From Nodularia sp034931045 (GTDB taxonomy: Bacteria; Cyanobacteriota; Cyanobacteriia; Cyanobacteriales; Nostocaceae): 64,000 nt of DNA. Within the stretch, counting starts at the first letter, position 1; each line of letters opens with the position of its first letter. Shown here piece after piece: positions 35,052 to 44,450 of this stretch. Made by a program: the position numbers and the translations under genes. Location of the stretch: positions 263,177 through 327,176 of the forward strand of contig NZ_JAYGHH010000002.1 in NCBI RefSeq assembly GCF_034931045.1, in the 5' to 3' direction. The notes beneath the pieces were generated by a model. It ran no database searches. It saw nothing but the letters and a program-made list of their open reading frames with translations, and was not told the origin of the DNA.

Positions 35052-35960
35052 TTATATTGATATTTTTGGAGATGAAAATTCTGCAAATAGATTGGCGATC
35101 GCTAAATCTGGATCTGCTTGTTTAACTAAAGATTCTCCGATTAATACTGCTGCTGCTCCTGCTTGTTTTACTATATGTAAATCTTCTGGAGTATGTAACC
35201 CTGATTCACTCACCACTAGAATATTCCGTTCGTGTAATTGACTACTTCGTGCTAATAATAATTCACAGGTAGTTTGGAGGTCAACAGAAAAATCTTCTAA
35301 ATTACGATTATTTATTCCTAAAATAAATTCACCATTTAAAGCTAATACTCTGTCAAGTTCTACCAAACTATGAACTTCAATCAAAGCCTTCATTTTCAGG
35401 GCATTGGCAATTTTGAGAAAGTATTGTAAATCTTGGTCACTGAGAATAGCCGCAATTAGTAAAACCGCATCTGCACCCTGAATGCGAGCTAAATACATTT
35501 GATAAGGATAGATAATAAAATCCTTGCATAAAAGGGGTAAATCTACGTTGGCACGGACTTTAGCTAAGTTCTCAAAACTACCTTGAAAAAATTTAGTATC
35601 TGTTAAAACCGAAAGACAACTAGCACCACCTTTTTGATATGCAGAAGCAATTTCTACCGGGTCAAAATCTTCTCGTAAAACGCCCTTGCTAGGGGAAGCT
35701 TTTTTTACTTCCGCAATCAATGCTGGATTAGTTTTACCTTGTCTTAAAGCAGCAATAAAATCACGAGTTGGCGGTGCTGAAAGTGCTTGCTTTTGCAATT
35801 GTGCCAAAGGTCGCCTTTCCCGCATTTGGTCAATCTCAATTTCTTTATGCCAGACAATTTCTTCCAAAATGTTATTTGGTTCTATATCTGGCAAAGTAGA
35901 CTGATAACGCAAGAAAGAAACATTAATTGTTGTGTTTGTGGAACGGCGGCGAATTTGCAT
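35052..35960 (-). CDS. trpC: Indole-3-glycerol phosphate synthase
   Basis: 302 residues from the ATG at 35960 (MQIRRRSTNTTINVSFLRYQ). A TIM-barrel enzyme that closes CdRP to indole-3-glycerol phosphate in tryptophan synthesis. Seen: LIAEVKKASPSKGVL (catalytic Lys and the family signature), LSVLTDTKFFQGS, LCKDFIIYPYQMY (Lys), ALIEVHSLVELD (Glu), LGINNRNLEDFSVD (Asn), and VVSESGLHTPEDL (Glu, phosphate loop). The open frame extends to 36164 but only through a tandem heptamer repeat that translates to repeated SALSTQH, so it is not part of the protein. Lies after lpdA on the same strand. Confidence 0.95.
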   Translation of the reverse strand: MQIRRRSTNTTINVSFLRYQSTLPDIEPNNILEEIVWHKEIEIDQMRERRPLAQLQKQALSAPPTRDFIAALRQGKTNPALIAEVKKASPSKGVLREDFDPVEIASAYQKGGASCLSVLTDTKFFQGSFENLAKVRANVDLPLLCKDFIIYPYQMYLARIQGADAVLLIAAILSDQDLQYFLKIANALKMKALIEVHSLVELDRVLALNGEFILGINNRNLEDFSVDLQTTCELLLARSSQLHERNILVVSESGLHTPEDLHIVKQAGAAAVLIGESLVKQADPDLAIANLFAEFSSPKISI

Positions 35961-35968
35961 AATTGTCA

Positions 35969-36073
35969 GTGCTGAGTGCTGAGTGCTGAGTGCTGAGTGC
36001 TGAGTGCTGAGTGCTGAGTGCTGAGTGCTGAGTGCTGAGTGAGGAGTAAGGAGTGAGGAGTGAGGAGTGGGGA
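35969..36073. repeat. Tandem heptamer GTGCTGA (STRR), 15 units
   Basis: Ten perfect copies of GTGCTGA at 35969-36038, then five variants (GTGAGGA, GTAAGGA, GTGAGGA, GTGAGGA, GTGGGGA). It fills most of the space between trpC and lpdA. The reverse complement, TCAGCAC, is the repeat found inside trpD. Confidence 0.9.
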
Positions 36074-36135
36074 TTGGTAAAAAATTCCCCCCTGCACCCT
36101 GCCCCCTGCCCCCCTGCCTCTTCTCTCCTGCTTCT

Positions 36136-37563
36136 TTAAACCACGGCTCGTTTGTAAGCTTCATCTAGCACTTCGGAAAGTGTCGGATGGGCGTGGACTA
36201 AATGAGCGAGGTCTTGGACAGATTGACGATGAGCGATCGCGGCTGATGCTTCGTGAATTAAGTCGGCGGCGTGCATTCCGAAGATATGGACACCTAAGAC
36301 TTCACCCGTATCTTTGCGATAGACGACCTTAGCCATACCATCAGATTCGTTTTCGGCTAAGGCTTTAGAGTTACCTTTAAAGTAACTTTTACTGGTGGCG
36401 ATTTCAAAGCCTTCAGCTTGCGCCAATTCTTTAGCGGCTACTTCTGTTAAACCTACATAGCTGACTTCTGGGTGAGTAAAGGCGGCGGCGGGAATACTGC
36501 GATAATCTACCACCCGATTTCGCCCTACAATATTTTCCACCGCGATGATGCCTTGAGCCGAAGCAGCGTGTGCCAACATCATTTTGCCGTTAGCGTCACC
36601 AATTGCCCAAACATGAGGTACTACTTCCCCAGATGACAGCACAGCCATGCGATCGTCTACGGGGATAAAGTTCCGTCGGTCTAGTTCTATGCCTAAAGTT
36701 TCTAAACCCAGATTTTTGGTTGCGGGGATGCGTCCTGTGGCTACTAAGCAAGCATCCACTTCGATCACATCGATATCTTTTTTGGTTTTGAAATCTGCCA
36801 ATTCAATTACCACTGGAGAACCAGGAATAATTTTTTTCGCGTATATTCCTACTTTGGTTTCAATATCACGAGGAGTAATTAAAACTCTTTCTGCCAGTTT
36901 AGCAATATCCCGGTCAAATCCTGGCATTAATTGGTCTAGGGCTTCAATCATGGTGATTTCACAGCCCAAAGCCGAGTACACATCAGAAAATTCTAAGCCG
37001 ATGTAACCACTACCAATAATCGCTACCCATTCTGGTAGAGACTCTAATTTTACGCCTTGGTCGCTGGTAAAAACGGTTTTGCCGTCTACTTCAATTCCTG
37101 GCGGTACAAAGGGTACGGAACCAGGAGAAAGAATGATATCTTTGGCTGTGACAGTTTTTTCAACACCATCCCCGGTGATCGTCACCTTTTGAGTGCCGGC
37201 AATTTTGCCCCAACCCCTGATAATATCAACTCCCAGACGTTTGAGGCTGTTAGTTAAATCGCCTTGAATCTTAGATACCAGATTACCAGCATGATCGGCG
37301 ATCGCTTGGCGGTCAAATGCCACATGATCAACTTGAATCCCCAAGGATTTCAGGTGGTGGGCATTACGTAACTCCCGCACACGTCCCGATGCTGCCAGTA
37401 AAGCCTTAGAAGGAATACAGCCACGATTAACACAGGTTCCTCCCATGTCGGCTGCTTCGATAATTGCTGTTTTCAGTCCACAGCTAACGGCGTGTAGGGC
37501 TGCGCCATGTCCACCTACACCCGCGCCTATAATAACTAAATCGTAATCAAATCCATAACTCAC
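36136..37563 (-). CDS. lpdA: Dihydrolipoyl dehydrogenase
   Basis: 475 residues, the E3 subunit of pyruvate and other 2-oxoacid dehydrogenase complexes. Seen: FAD-binding VIIGAGVGGHGAALHA, the redox disulphide GGTCVNRGCIPSKAL, NAD-binding AIIGSGYIGLEFSDV, the second FAD motif VWAIGDANGK, and the C-terminal dimer interface with the active-site HAHPTLSEVLDEAY. Length and all motifs are normal. Probably also used for the glycine cleavage system. A 570-bp spacer lies upstream. Confidence 0.95.
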   Translation of the reverse strand: MSYGFDYDLVIIGAGVGGHGAALHAVSCGLKTAIIEAADMGGTCVNRGCIPSKALLAASGRVRELRNAHHLKSLGIQVDHVAFDRQAIADHAGNLVSKIQGDLTNSLKRLGVDIIRGWGKIAGTQKVTITGDGVEKTVTAKDIILSPGSVPFVPPGIEVDGKTVFTSDQGVKLESLPEWVAIIGSGYIGLEFSDVYSALGCEITMIEALDQLMPGFDRDIAKLAERVLITPRDIETKVGIYAKKIIPGSPVVIELADFKTKKDIDVIEVDACLVATGRIPATKNLGLETLGIELDRRNFIPVDDRMAVLSSGEVVPHVWAIGDANGKMMLAHAASAQGIIAVENIVGRNRVVDYRSIPAAAFTHPEVSYVGLTEVAAKELAQAEGFEIATSKSYFKGNSKALAENESDGMAKVVYRKDTGEVLGVHIFGMHAADLIHEASAAIAHRQSVQDLAHLVHAHPTLSEVLDEAYKRAVV

Positions 37564-38151
37564 GTCAGTTTCCCCGTGTGCTTCGCCTATTTATTTTCAA
37601 CTTGACCAGCCATTTACGCAACTCTAGAAAGTTTAGGCGTTGCCAGGTCGAAATTAAATATTATGCTTTAAATTAGCAAGCGAAGATGTAGATTTTTTTA
37701 CTATTATAATTACACAAAATAATATATAGCATTTCCTCCTATGGGCAATTCATGAATTGTCCCTACCTAATTACTCAGTAGACCAGTAAATGCTATATAC
37801 GTGTGCATCTATGGTTAATTCAATCTTCTATTTTCCAGTCATTTTCCATAATTATTGAGCATTATTACCTAAAAAAGCATCAAACAGCCTTTACCTTCTC
37901 AGTCCTATTTCATCTTGGGCATAAATCCAGGCTATGAGAATTTGTTGATGTCTATTGGGAATCATATCTGTATAATTAGACACTTTTAATCTAGTTGAGT
38001 CAAAAACCCTGATAGAAAGTCTCTACACTTCTTAACTGAAAAGTGTTGGCAACAATCGTATATATGGTTAGCGCATTGACAATTTGATATTGCTTCAAAT
38101 TGAGAAATTGCAATTATTATTATTGATTATCAGAACTTGATTTTCCCGCTT
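37564..38151. other. Divergent spacer between lpdA and the MltA-like gene
   Basis: AT-rich, no gene. Holds a palindrome at 37743-37763 (core CAATTCATGAATTG flanked by GGG/CCC). Promoters for both flanking genes must lie here. Confidence 0.55.
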
Positions 38152-39533
38152 ATGCATATTTTATCAGCCCAAAAACTCCGTTTCACATTAGGTTTTGCTA
38201 CTTTATTGCTTGTGAGTGCGGCTAGTAATGGTTTATATACGCAGTCAAAAAATCAGCCAGAAATACCAGNNNNNNNNNNNNNNNNNNNNNNNNNCATCCA
38301 GCTAAAAAACCTTTATTATTTCCCCAATCAAAAAATAATTTGTTAACGAAATCACAAATTTTACCCACTACAATTTTACCTGTTGATAAATTAGCCACAA
38401 TTTTCCAAAATCCTGTTATTCTCCCCCAGATATCCCATCAAAGTATCAGTCAAACAAATACCTCTACATCTGATACAGTTCAAGCATCAATACCTGTAAA
38501 TTATCCAGTCATCGATGAATGGCAAAAGTATAAATTTAGCATTCATGGTAGTAAAGTTTTAAGTCCAGGAAAACTCCCCACAACTAAAATTAATGTTAAT
38601 CAAGCCGATTTATTAAGTGTTCTTGTCAATACGAGAGAATATTTTCAAGACCACGCTTCTGAAGATCCAAACATATTTCGTAGAGGGATACTAGATACTC
38701 AAGGCGTGACTGTAAAAGATATTATCAGAACTTTAGATTTCATGATTACTGTATTAAGGGATGATATTGCCAACAATCGCCCCAATCGCTTGGAAAATCC
38801 TGATTTTATTAATACCCATTTTCGAGTGATTAAATGGTCTGCCCATAATCCTCAGAAGCAAAAGCAGAATCAAGTAAGAATTACTAAATACGCTGTTTTC
38901 GAGCATACAGGTTCTCATACCAAAACATCTACTTATAATGTACCGATTTACAGTTTAAAAGAAGACAATATTACTGATAAATTCTACACTAGATACACAA
39001 AACAGGATGTTTTATCCGGTATTTATGAGCCGGGAGGTAAAGAATATGGTAGAGTCAAGCCTCTAGCTTATTTAACCCGTGCTGGCTTAGAAGAAGCTTT
39101 AATGCAGGGAACAATCTTGATCAATTTTACCGATGGTAAACAAGCATATTTCAATGTGGATAGAAACAATGGTATTTCCTATGTGCCGGGATTAAAAGCC
39201 ACATCACAAAAGCGTTACTGGTACTTTAGACAAGTAGACTCTATCAAAGGTTATGGACATAATATAGATGCAAAAATTTCCATTAAGCCAGGGGTAACAT
39301 TTGCAGGAGATATTCTCAATATTGGATTAGGTAGAGTAGTGGTAATTGAACATACTACAAATGGGCGTAAACAGTTAAAAATGGGAGTAATCGCTGATAC
39401 AGGCGGAGCATTTTTACCTAATCTACATCAACTGGATTTCTTAGCCGGAACTTTTAAGAATCGACAAGAGTTTACACGGCATATTAGACAATTACCTGAG
39501 TACGCTACAGCCTATTTTCTTGTGAAAAAGTGA
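38152..39533 (+). CDS. Exported protein with MltA/3D-like C-terminus (gap inside)
   Basis: Starts at ATG 38152 with a signal peptide (LRFTLGFATLLLVSAASNG). A 25-N gap at 38270-38294 falls in a low-complexity linker; the frame after it (HPAKKPLLFPQSKNN) runs unbroken to 39533. The C-terminal 320 residues contain LDTQGVTVKDIIRTLDFM, KYAVFEHTGSHTKTSTYNVP, KRYWYFRQVDSIKGYG and ADTGGAFLPNLHQLDFLAG. The last pattern resembles the DTGGAI-type motif of MltA/3D lytic transglycosylases, so action on peptidoglycan is plausible, but key Asp residues cannot be placed with certainty. Conserved among filamentous cyanobacteria as far as I recall; otherwise uncharacterised. Confidence 0.68.
38270..38294. other. 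Assembly gap (25 N)
   Basis: Lies near the N-terminus of the MltA-like gene. The frames before and after differ, so the true length is uncertain. Confidence 0.95.
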
Positions 39534-39620
39534 TAAATCAAAAAAATATAGGCCAATAATTACAGGACTTACCCAAAGTATCTCTCAAATCCTCTTTCTT
39601 TCTCTTCTCCCAAAGCGCTA

Positions 39621-39724
39621 CCGTGTACACCCCCTGCCTGTCTGCGTTTGAACCTGTTTTGCCTCCTAAATTTGGGGGACTTTGAAAATTCTTGTTCCCC
39701 CATAATTGGGGGTTAGGGGGCGAT
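39621..39724 (-). mobile_element. MITE-like element family B, inverted partial copy
   Basis: Begins CCGTGTACACC, then shows the reverse complement of the internal blocks of 42224-42344 (CTGTCTGCGTTTGAACC, TTTTGCC, AAATTCTTGTTCCCCC). The right terminal repeat is lost. Confidence 0.6.
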
Positions 39725-39759
39725 GTAGCCCTAAATGTAAAAATATGGTAGTTTAGCTC

Positions 39760-39805
39760 GTAGTAAGGGCTTTAGCCCTTAATTCAGGACTTTAGTCCTG
39801 ACTAC
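39760..39805. repeat. Composite palindromic element
   Basis: GTAGT, then hairpin AAGGGCTTTAGCCCTT, then hairpin AGGACTTTAGTCCT, then GACTAC: two hairpins inside an outer GTAGT/ACTAC pair. A disrupted relative lies at 29616-29767. Confidence 0.75.
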
Positions 39806-39858
39806 AAACCTTTAATTATTGACGATGACTTACTGACATCAAAGGTTAGCATTGTTAT

Positions 39859-40287
39859 TTATTCTGGTAAAAATTCAGGGGATAAAATCTCTGTGAGGGT
39901 ATAAGGACAGATTGCAGGAAATAATGATAATCCTGTCGCTTTTTCGGCGCTAATGGTAGCCAGAGGATAAACATCTTGTATGGCTTCAGTTAGATGAGAT
40001 TGAAGACTAGGGTTTTTTCGGAGAAGTTTTTCTAAACGTAGGCGTTGCTCTTTGATGGTTAATTGCCAACTTCGAGAGCGTAAGTTAGGCTGAAATTGCC
40101 ATTTTAAGAGGTGCATAATTAAGATTTCTAATCTGTTTTCTAGTTGTCGTTTTTCTGAGCGTCCCATATCTTCTATTTCATCGGCGATATTCTGCCAATC
40201 AATTTGATCAAGTTGCCGAGTTTTTAATAGGTTTACTTGTTCTGCTGTCCAAGCATAAAAGTCATTTTCATGGGTGCTTGAATTCAT
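39859..40287 (-). CDS. DUF29 family protein
   Basis: 142 residues of the usual DUF29 pattern: DFYAWTAEQVNLLKTRQLDQ, DWQNIADEIEDMGRSEKRQL, then LLKWQFQPNLRSRSWQLTI. A small helical protein, multi-copy in cyanobacteria, of unknown biochemical role. Sometimes found in mobile or toxin-antitoxin-rich regions. No partner gene here; flanked by repeat elements on both sides. Confidence 0.92.
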   Translation of the reverse strand: MNSSTHENDFYAWTAEQVNLLKTRQLDQIDWQNIADEIEDMGRSEKRQLENRLEILIMHLLKWQFQPNLRSRSWQLTIKEQRLRLEKLLRKNPSLQSHLTEAIQDVYPLATISAEKATGLSLFPAICPYTLTEILSPEFLPE

Positions 40288-40861
40288 AAGTTCTCCTGTA
40301 TTTCCAGGTTGAGGGCGGAAAGGTTAAGGTTATTAACTCTGAGTTGGGCTGTTATATTCTTCATGCTCTTGTAACAACCGATACGAACCTTGCATGGCTA
40401 TTTTACCTGAAACTCAAAATAGAGACATTACAGGTCAATATGGTGTGAGTAGTTAGGGCTTGCTGTTCGCGTAGCGTGCCGTTAGGCATAAAAGTTATTT
40501 GTGAGGATAGGGAATAGTTATCCCCAAATTTTCTGATTTATTCAACCCAAAATTCACACTTTTGATGGTACACCCTTCAAAAGCCTTGCACCTACTTTCG
40601 GGTTGATCAGCCTCAAACCTTTGATTTATCTGGGTTTTACATTTATTCAGCCAGCCCTAGTTAGCTTATATGGTTATCTGCTAACGCAATATTAGTTTAT
40701 TAGATATATATATTATTAATTGATAATTATTAATTATAATGTCACCAGACACAATAACTTTATCTCAATCAACTAGTTACCCTAAGTAGATGTTTTCAGG
40801 ATAAAATAAGGTTAAGTGAGAGAAAATCAAGTTTCTGTTTTATAGCTATTTGTAAAACCAA
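40288..40861. other. Spacer between DUF29 gene and tRNA-Arg
   Basis: No gene. Contains a 34-bp repeat (40461-40494) and AT-rich sequence with TAATTATTAA-type tracts near 40715-40740. Confidence 0.55.
40461..40494. repeat. 34-bp dispersed repeat, copy 1
   Basis: TGCTGTTCGCGTAGCG... to ...GGCATAAAAG. Its exact reverse complement, all 34 bases, occurs at 56139-56172. Confidence 0.85.
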
Positions 40862-40934
40862 CGAGCGCGGAGGGATTTGAACCCCCGACCCACAGAACCG
40901 GAATCTGTTGCTCTATCCACTGAGCTACGCGCCC
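40862..40934 (-). tRNA. tRNA-Arg (anticodon CCG)
   Basis: On the minus strand: acceptor GGGCGCG pairing with CGCGCTC (one G-U), D-arm GCTC...GAGC, anticodon arm ACAGA-TTCCGGT-TCTGT with CCG, T-arm with GGTTCGAATCC, discriminator G. 73 nt with no encoded CCA. Reads CGG codons. Confidence 0.95.
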
Positions 40935-40960
40935 TAACATTTCCCGATTATAGCACGACT

Positions 40961-42139
40961 TTAGAAATAATCAGCAGGGTTTACGGGTGTACCATTGCGA
41001 CGCACTTCAAAATGTAGGTGAGGCCCTGTAGATAAGCCGGTGGAACCGACAGCCGCGATCGCTTGTCCTCGTTCTACAGATTGTCCTTCCGCAACATACA
41101 ATTCGCTGGCGTGTGCATATAACGTAGTCTTATCTTGACCGTGATCGATAATTACGGTTCTGCCATAACCACCGTACCAACCTGCAAAAATCACGTTTCC
41201 TGAATCGGCGGCTCTAATTTTACTACCATGACTGGCGGCAAAATCTAACCCAGAATGAAAGCGGCGATATCCTAAAATCGGATGTATTCGCCAACCAAAG
41301 GCGCTGCTAGTACGGGCGTTGCTAGGAAAAGCGAGTATTCCAGTTCCTCGAATCAGGATGTTACTGCGGCTGTTGGCTTTGGCTTGGGCAACTTTGTTTT
41401 GAATCAAAACTTCTAAATTTTTAGAATCTTGAGCGAGCTGGTTTTGTGCGGCTTCTAAAGCTAGGCGATCGCTATTTAAACGGACAATTAATTCTGACTG
41501 TGATTCCGCCTGAATTTGATAATCGGCTTTTTGTACCAATAACTGCTGACGAATCAAAGCAATTGCGTTTTTTTGCACTTCTACAGCCGTTTTTTGCTGA
41601 TTTATGAGGTTGGCTTGGGTGTTGAGTTTCGCTAAAATTTTTTGATCAGCTTGATAGACTAACTTCAGTTGACGACGACGGCGGATAAAGTCGCTGATAT
41701 TTTGGCTTTGTAGCAAAATTGCCCATCCTTGAGAAACGGGCGATCGCTGAAGATAACGTAACCTCGCCACAGTTGCTGCACGACTTTTTTCATAGTCACC
41801 TTTGATCACTAATAAATCTGCTTCTAATTCTTCCAGGTGTTCAGTAGCCAACCGTAACCTTAATTCACTGTCTTGAATATGAGTATTTGTAATCTCTAAG
41901 TTTTGTTTTAAACCAGTTAGCCGATTTTCTGCCGCTTCTTGCAAATTAGTTAAGCGATCGCGTTGCTGAGTTGTATTTTCACGTTCTTGCTTAATTTGTT
42001 GCTGCTGTTGTTTGAGAGTATCAATTGATGACGTAGTATTTGCAGATCCTGGCAGCCAGAGAAAAGCAATGGACAAAATACAGCATAAGGCAATAAATAA
42101 ATTAAATAATTTTGTTTGGGGAAAAAATAGCGATCTCAT
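40961..42139 (-). CDS. Coiled-coil M23 peptidase (EnvC/NlpD-like)
   Basis: 392 residues: a signal peptide (LFNLFIALCCILSIAFLWL), a long coiled coil at about 40-250 (TLKQQQQQIKQERENTTQQR onward), then a LytM/M23 domain with SAFGWRIHPILGYRRFHSGL, DFAA (the HxxxD zinc motif) and TGPHLHFEVRRNG (the HxH). All zinc ligands are present, so it is a likely active peptidoglycan endopeptidase rather than a degenerate activator. Exported to the periplasm; in filamentous cyanobacteria such proteins influence cell division and septal junctions. 27 bp separates it from the tRNA gene downstream. Confidence 0.92.
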   Translation of the reverse strand: MRSLFFPQTKLFNLFIALCCILSIAFLWLPGSANTTSSIDTLKQQQQQIKQERENTTQQRDRLTNLQEAAENRLTGLKQNLEITNTHIQDSELRLRLATEHLEELEADLLVIKGDYEKSRAATVARLRYLQRSPVSQGWAILLQSQNISDFIRRRRQLKLVYQADQKILAKLNTQANLINQQKTAVEVQKNAIALIRQQLLVQKADYQIQAESQSELIVRLNSDRLALEAAQNQLAQDSKNLEVLIQNKVAQAKANSRSNILIRGTGILAFPSNARTSSAFGWRIHPILGYRRFHSGLDFAASHGSKIRAADSGNVIFAGWYGGYGRTVIIDHGQDKTTLYAHASELYVAEGQSVERGQAIAAVGSTGLSTGPHLHFEVRRNGTPVNPADYF

Positions 42140-42223
42140 GCTGTTGATTTAGCAAAATGCGGGCATTAACAGCATTATTCCCAAAATTCGGCAAAATCTA
42201 ACATTCCCCTCCTTACTTGCCTA

Positions 42224-42344
42224 CGGTGTACATACAAGTGATCTCTAATTATGGGGGAACAAGAATTTTCAAAGTTCCCCAAACTAGGGGGATTTAGGGG
42301 GCAAAACAGGCTCAAATGCAGACAGGTAGGACTTGTGTGCGGAG
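42224..42344 (+). mobile_element. MITE-like element family B, copy 2
   Basis: Begins CGGTGTACATACAAGT and ends GGACTTGTGTGCGGAG. Internal blocks match 32973-33129, with a deletion of about 35 bp near the left end. Lies between the M23 gene and trmFO. Confidence 0.72.
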
Positions 42345-42362
42345 GGGCTAGGGGTGAGTTTC

Positions 42363-43676
42363 TTAAAACTGATTTTTCCAACTTGCTAAGTCAGCCAAAG
42401 AGCGATCGCGGTAACGTCCATAACGCTCTGGCTTACTTTTAATTTTTACCCCTAAATCTGGTATAATCCCAAAATTTGGCGGCATTGGTTGAAAATGCTT
42501 CGGTGAAGCTGAACTAATAAATTCTAATAACGCCCCCATCATTGTAGTTGGTGGTGCTATCAATGGTTCCTTACCCAAAGCTATCCGCGCCGCATTAGTT
42601 CCCGCTAACCAACCATCTGCGGCGGCGGCTGTGTAACCTTCAGTCCCAATCAACTGTCCAGCCGCTAACAAAGTGGGACGCTGCTTAAATTGCAAAGTTG
42701 AGTGCATTAATTGCGGCGCATTAATAAAAGTGTTGCGGTGCATGACTCCTAACCGCACAAATTCGGCATTTTCTAAACCGGGAATCAGCCGGAAAACTCG
42801 CTTTTGTTCACCCCAGCGCAGATTAGTTTGGAATCCTACCATGTTCCAAAGTTGACCGGCTTTATCTTCTTGGCGTAGCTGTACCACTGCATAGGGACGC
42901 TCCCCTGTACGAGTATCAGACAATCCCACAGGCTTCAGGGGACCATAGCGCATGGTATCTTCTCCCCGGTGCGCTTGTTCTTCAATGGGTAAACAAGCTT
43001 CAAAAAACTTCGCGGTTTCCCGTTCAAAATCCTTGAGTTCAGTTTGTTCAGCTTGACGAAGTTCTGACCAAAAGTGCAGATATTGCTCTTTATTCATCGG
43101 ACAATTCAGGTAAGCCGCCTCACCTTTGTCATAACGCGATGCCATAAACGCCACATCATGGTTAATGGATTCTCCCACAACAATGGGACTCGCCGCATCA
43201 AAAAAGCTGAGATATTCCATCCCCGTCACGCGATGCAAATCTGCGGCTAAATCAGGACTGGTTAAAGGCCCTGTGGCTAAAACTACGATTCCTTCAGGAA
43301 TAGCTGGGACTTCACCCCGGCGAAATTCAATTAAAGGATGGTTACATAAAGTTTCGGTCAAGTCTTGGCCAAATTGCCCTCTGTCTACAGCTAACGCCCC
43401 ACCAGCAGGAACAGCGTGTTCATCGGCTTTGGCAATGACAATAGAATTGAGTTGACGTAGTTCTTCGTGTAATAATCCGGTAGCGCGATCGCTGGCCATG
43501 GCCCCAAAGGAATTACTACAGACTAATTCTGCCAGATGTTCTGTATGATGGGCAGGACTAAAGCGTTTTGGGCGCATTTCATGGAGAATCACCGGTACTC
43601 CCGCCTGGGCTATTTGCCAAGCTGCTTCTGTCCCAGCCAGTCCACCTCCAATTACTTGTATCGGTTGTTTATCCAT
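42363..43676 (-). CDS. trmFO: Methylenetetrahydrofolate-tRNA uracil-54 methyltransferase
   Basis: 437 residues of normal length. Makes 5-methyluridine at tRNA position 54 using methylenetetrahydrofolate and FAD. Seen: FAD-binding VIGGGLAGTEAAWQIA, HEMRPKRFSPAHHTEHLAEL, ELVCSNSF (Cys and Asn of the family), AVPAGGALAVDRGQFG, and near the C-terminus AGQLIGTEGYTAAAADGWLAG. Transcribed toward the M23 gene. The family call is secure. Confidence 0.95.
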   Translation of the reverse strand: MDKQPIQVIGGGLAGTEAAWQIAQAGVPVILHEMRPKRFSPAHHTEHLAELVCSNSFGAMASDRATGLLHEELRQLNSIVIAKADEHAVPAGGALAVDRGQFGQDLTETLCNHPLIEFRRGEVPAIPEGIVVLATGPLTSPDLAADLHRVTGMEYLSFFDAASPIVVGESINHDVAFMASRYDKGEAAYLNCPMNKEQYLHFWSELRQAEQTELKDFERETAKFFEACLPIEEQAHRGEDTMRYGPLKPVGLSDTRTGERPYAVVQLRQEDKAGQLWNMVGFQTNLRWGEQKRVFRLIPGLENAEFVRLGVMHRNTFINAPQLMHSTLQFKQRPTLLAAGQLIGTEGYTAAAADGWLAGTNAARIALGKEPLIAPPTTMMGALLEFISSASPKHFQPMPPNFGIIPDLGVKIKSKPERYGRYRDRSLADLASWKNQF

Positions 43677-43804
43677 ATTTATACGCTGAGTTACCCAATT
43701 TAATTTTGCTGGAAGTGCATATTAATTATCCTAATTGATCAGGTTCATAGGATATTTGTGTAAACTTTTATCATACCTAGAAAAATTGCTAAGAGGAAAT
43801 CTTG

Positions 43805-43987
43805 ATGGATCGCTCGAAAATTGTTGCAGTTATTACAGGTGCAATTTCTATTCTTTTAGCGATCGCCTACTTAATTTTAGTGCAGTTGCTAGACTACCGA
43901 GATATGAAACCAGCCCCTATTAGTCAATTTTTACCAAAACAAGTTGTAATAGCCACATACATGAATGTGGAAGAAAATCTCTTCTAA
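43805..43987 (+). CDS. Small single-pass membrane protein, conserved in cyanobacteria
   Basis: 60 residues from the ATG at 43805 (GAGG about 9 bases upstream). One transmembrane helix (IVAVITGAISILLAIAYLIL) followed by QLLDYRDMKPAPIS. Short proteins with this opening are annotated across cyanobacteria with no known function. The C-terminal dozen residues look less conserved. It is divergent from trmFO. Confidence 0.7.
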   Translation: MDRSKIVAVITGAISILLAIAYLILVQLLDYRDMKPAPISQFLPKQVVIATYMNVEENLF

Positions 43988-44181
43988 AAAATTACCTGTT
44001 CCAACGTGTAAGAGACATGAATCTGAATGTTCGTGTCTCCACTCTGTATCTGAAAATACATTTTAGATAGCTCGACACCCTTGGAGATAGAGCAGGTTTT
44101 GACAAATTGGCACACTATTTCGTTACAACAGTTGTTAGATTAGTTGATTATTCATAAACAGTAATTAATAGGGGTGAACTG

Positions 44182-44448
44182 ATGGCAGAGCCGAATCAGA
44201 ACGATAAAAATAACTTTATTTACCCTCGCAGTCGTTACTATGGTCAATTTCGACCAGAACACTTAGTATTTAATGCTAATCTCCAAGAATTTTCTCAAAG
44301 AGTTGGCTACATCTCCAATTTAGAAACATCTGGGAAACTGACTCCCCAACAAGCCTATAAAAAAATTAAAACTCTTTGGAAACAGTTGAAACGCAGCAAA
44401 AAACAACTGGGTATTGGTACAGACCCAGAACCACCGACAACTCTGTGA
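44182..44448 (+). CDS. DUF7219-like small conserved protein
   Basis: 88 residues: FIYPRSRYYGQFRPEHLVFN, then ANLQEFSQRVGYISNLET and QAYKKIKTLWKQLKRSKKQL. I recognise this as a conserved cyanobacterial protein (DUF7219, from memory; older annotation sometimes calls it isopropylmalate/homocitrate synthase without basis). Basic helical C-terminus; no membrane segment. Its stop is 2 bp from that of the convergent gene at 44451. Confidence 0.78.
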   Translation: MAEPNQNDKNNFIYPRSRYYGQFRPEHLVFNANLQEFSQRVGYISNLETSGKLTPQQAYKKIKTLWKQLKRSKKQLGIGTDPEPPTTL

Positions 44449-44450
44449 AA

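Noticed and set aside
34984..35241. 85-codon plus-strand ORF
   Set aside because: Antisense shadow of the trpC 3' end.
35969..36073. Possible CRISPR array (regular short repeats)
   Set aside because: Units are contiguous 7-mers with no spacers; it is an STRR array. No cas gene is present anywhere in the window.
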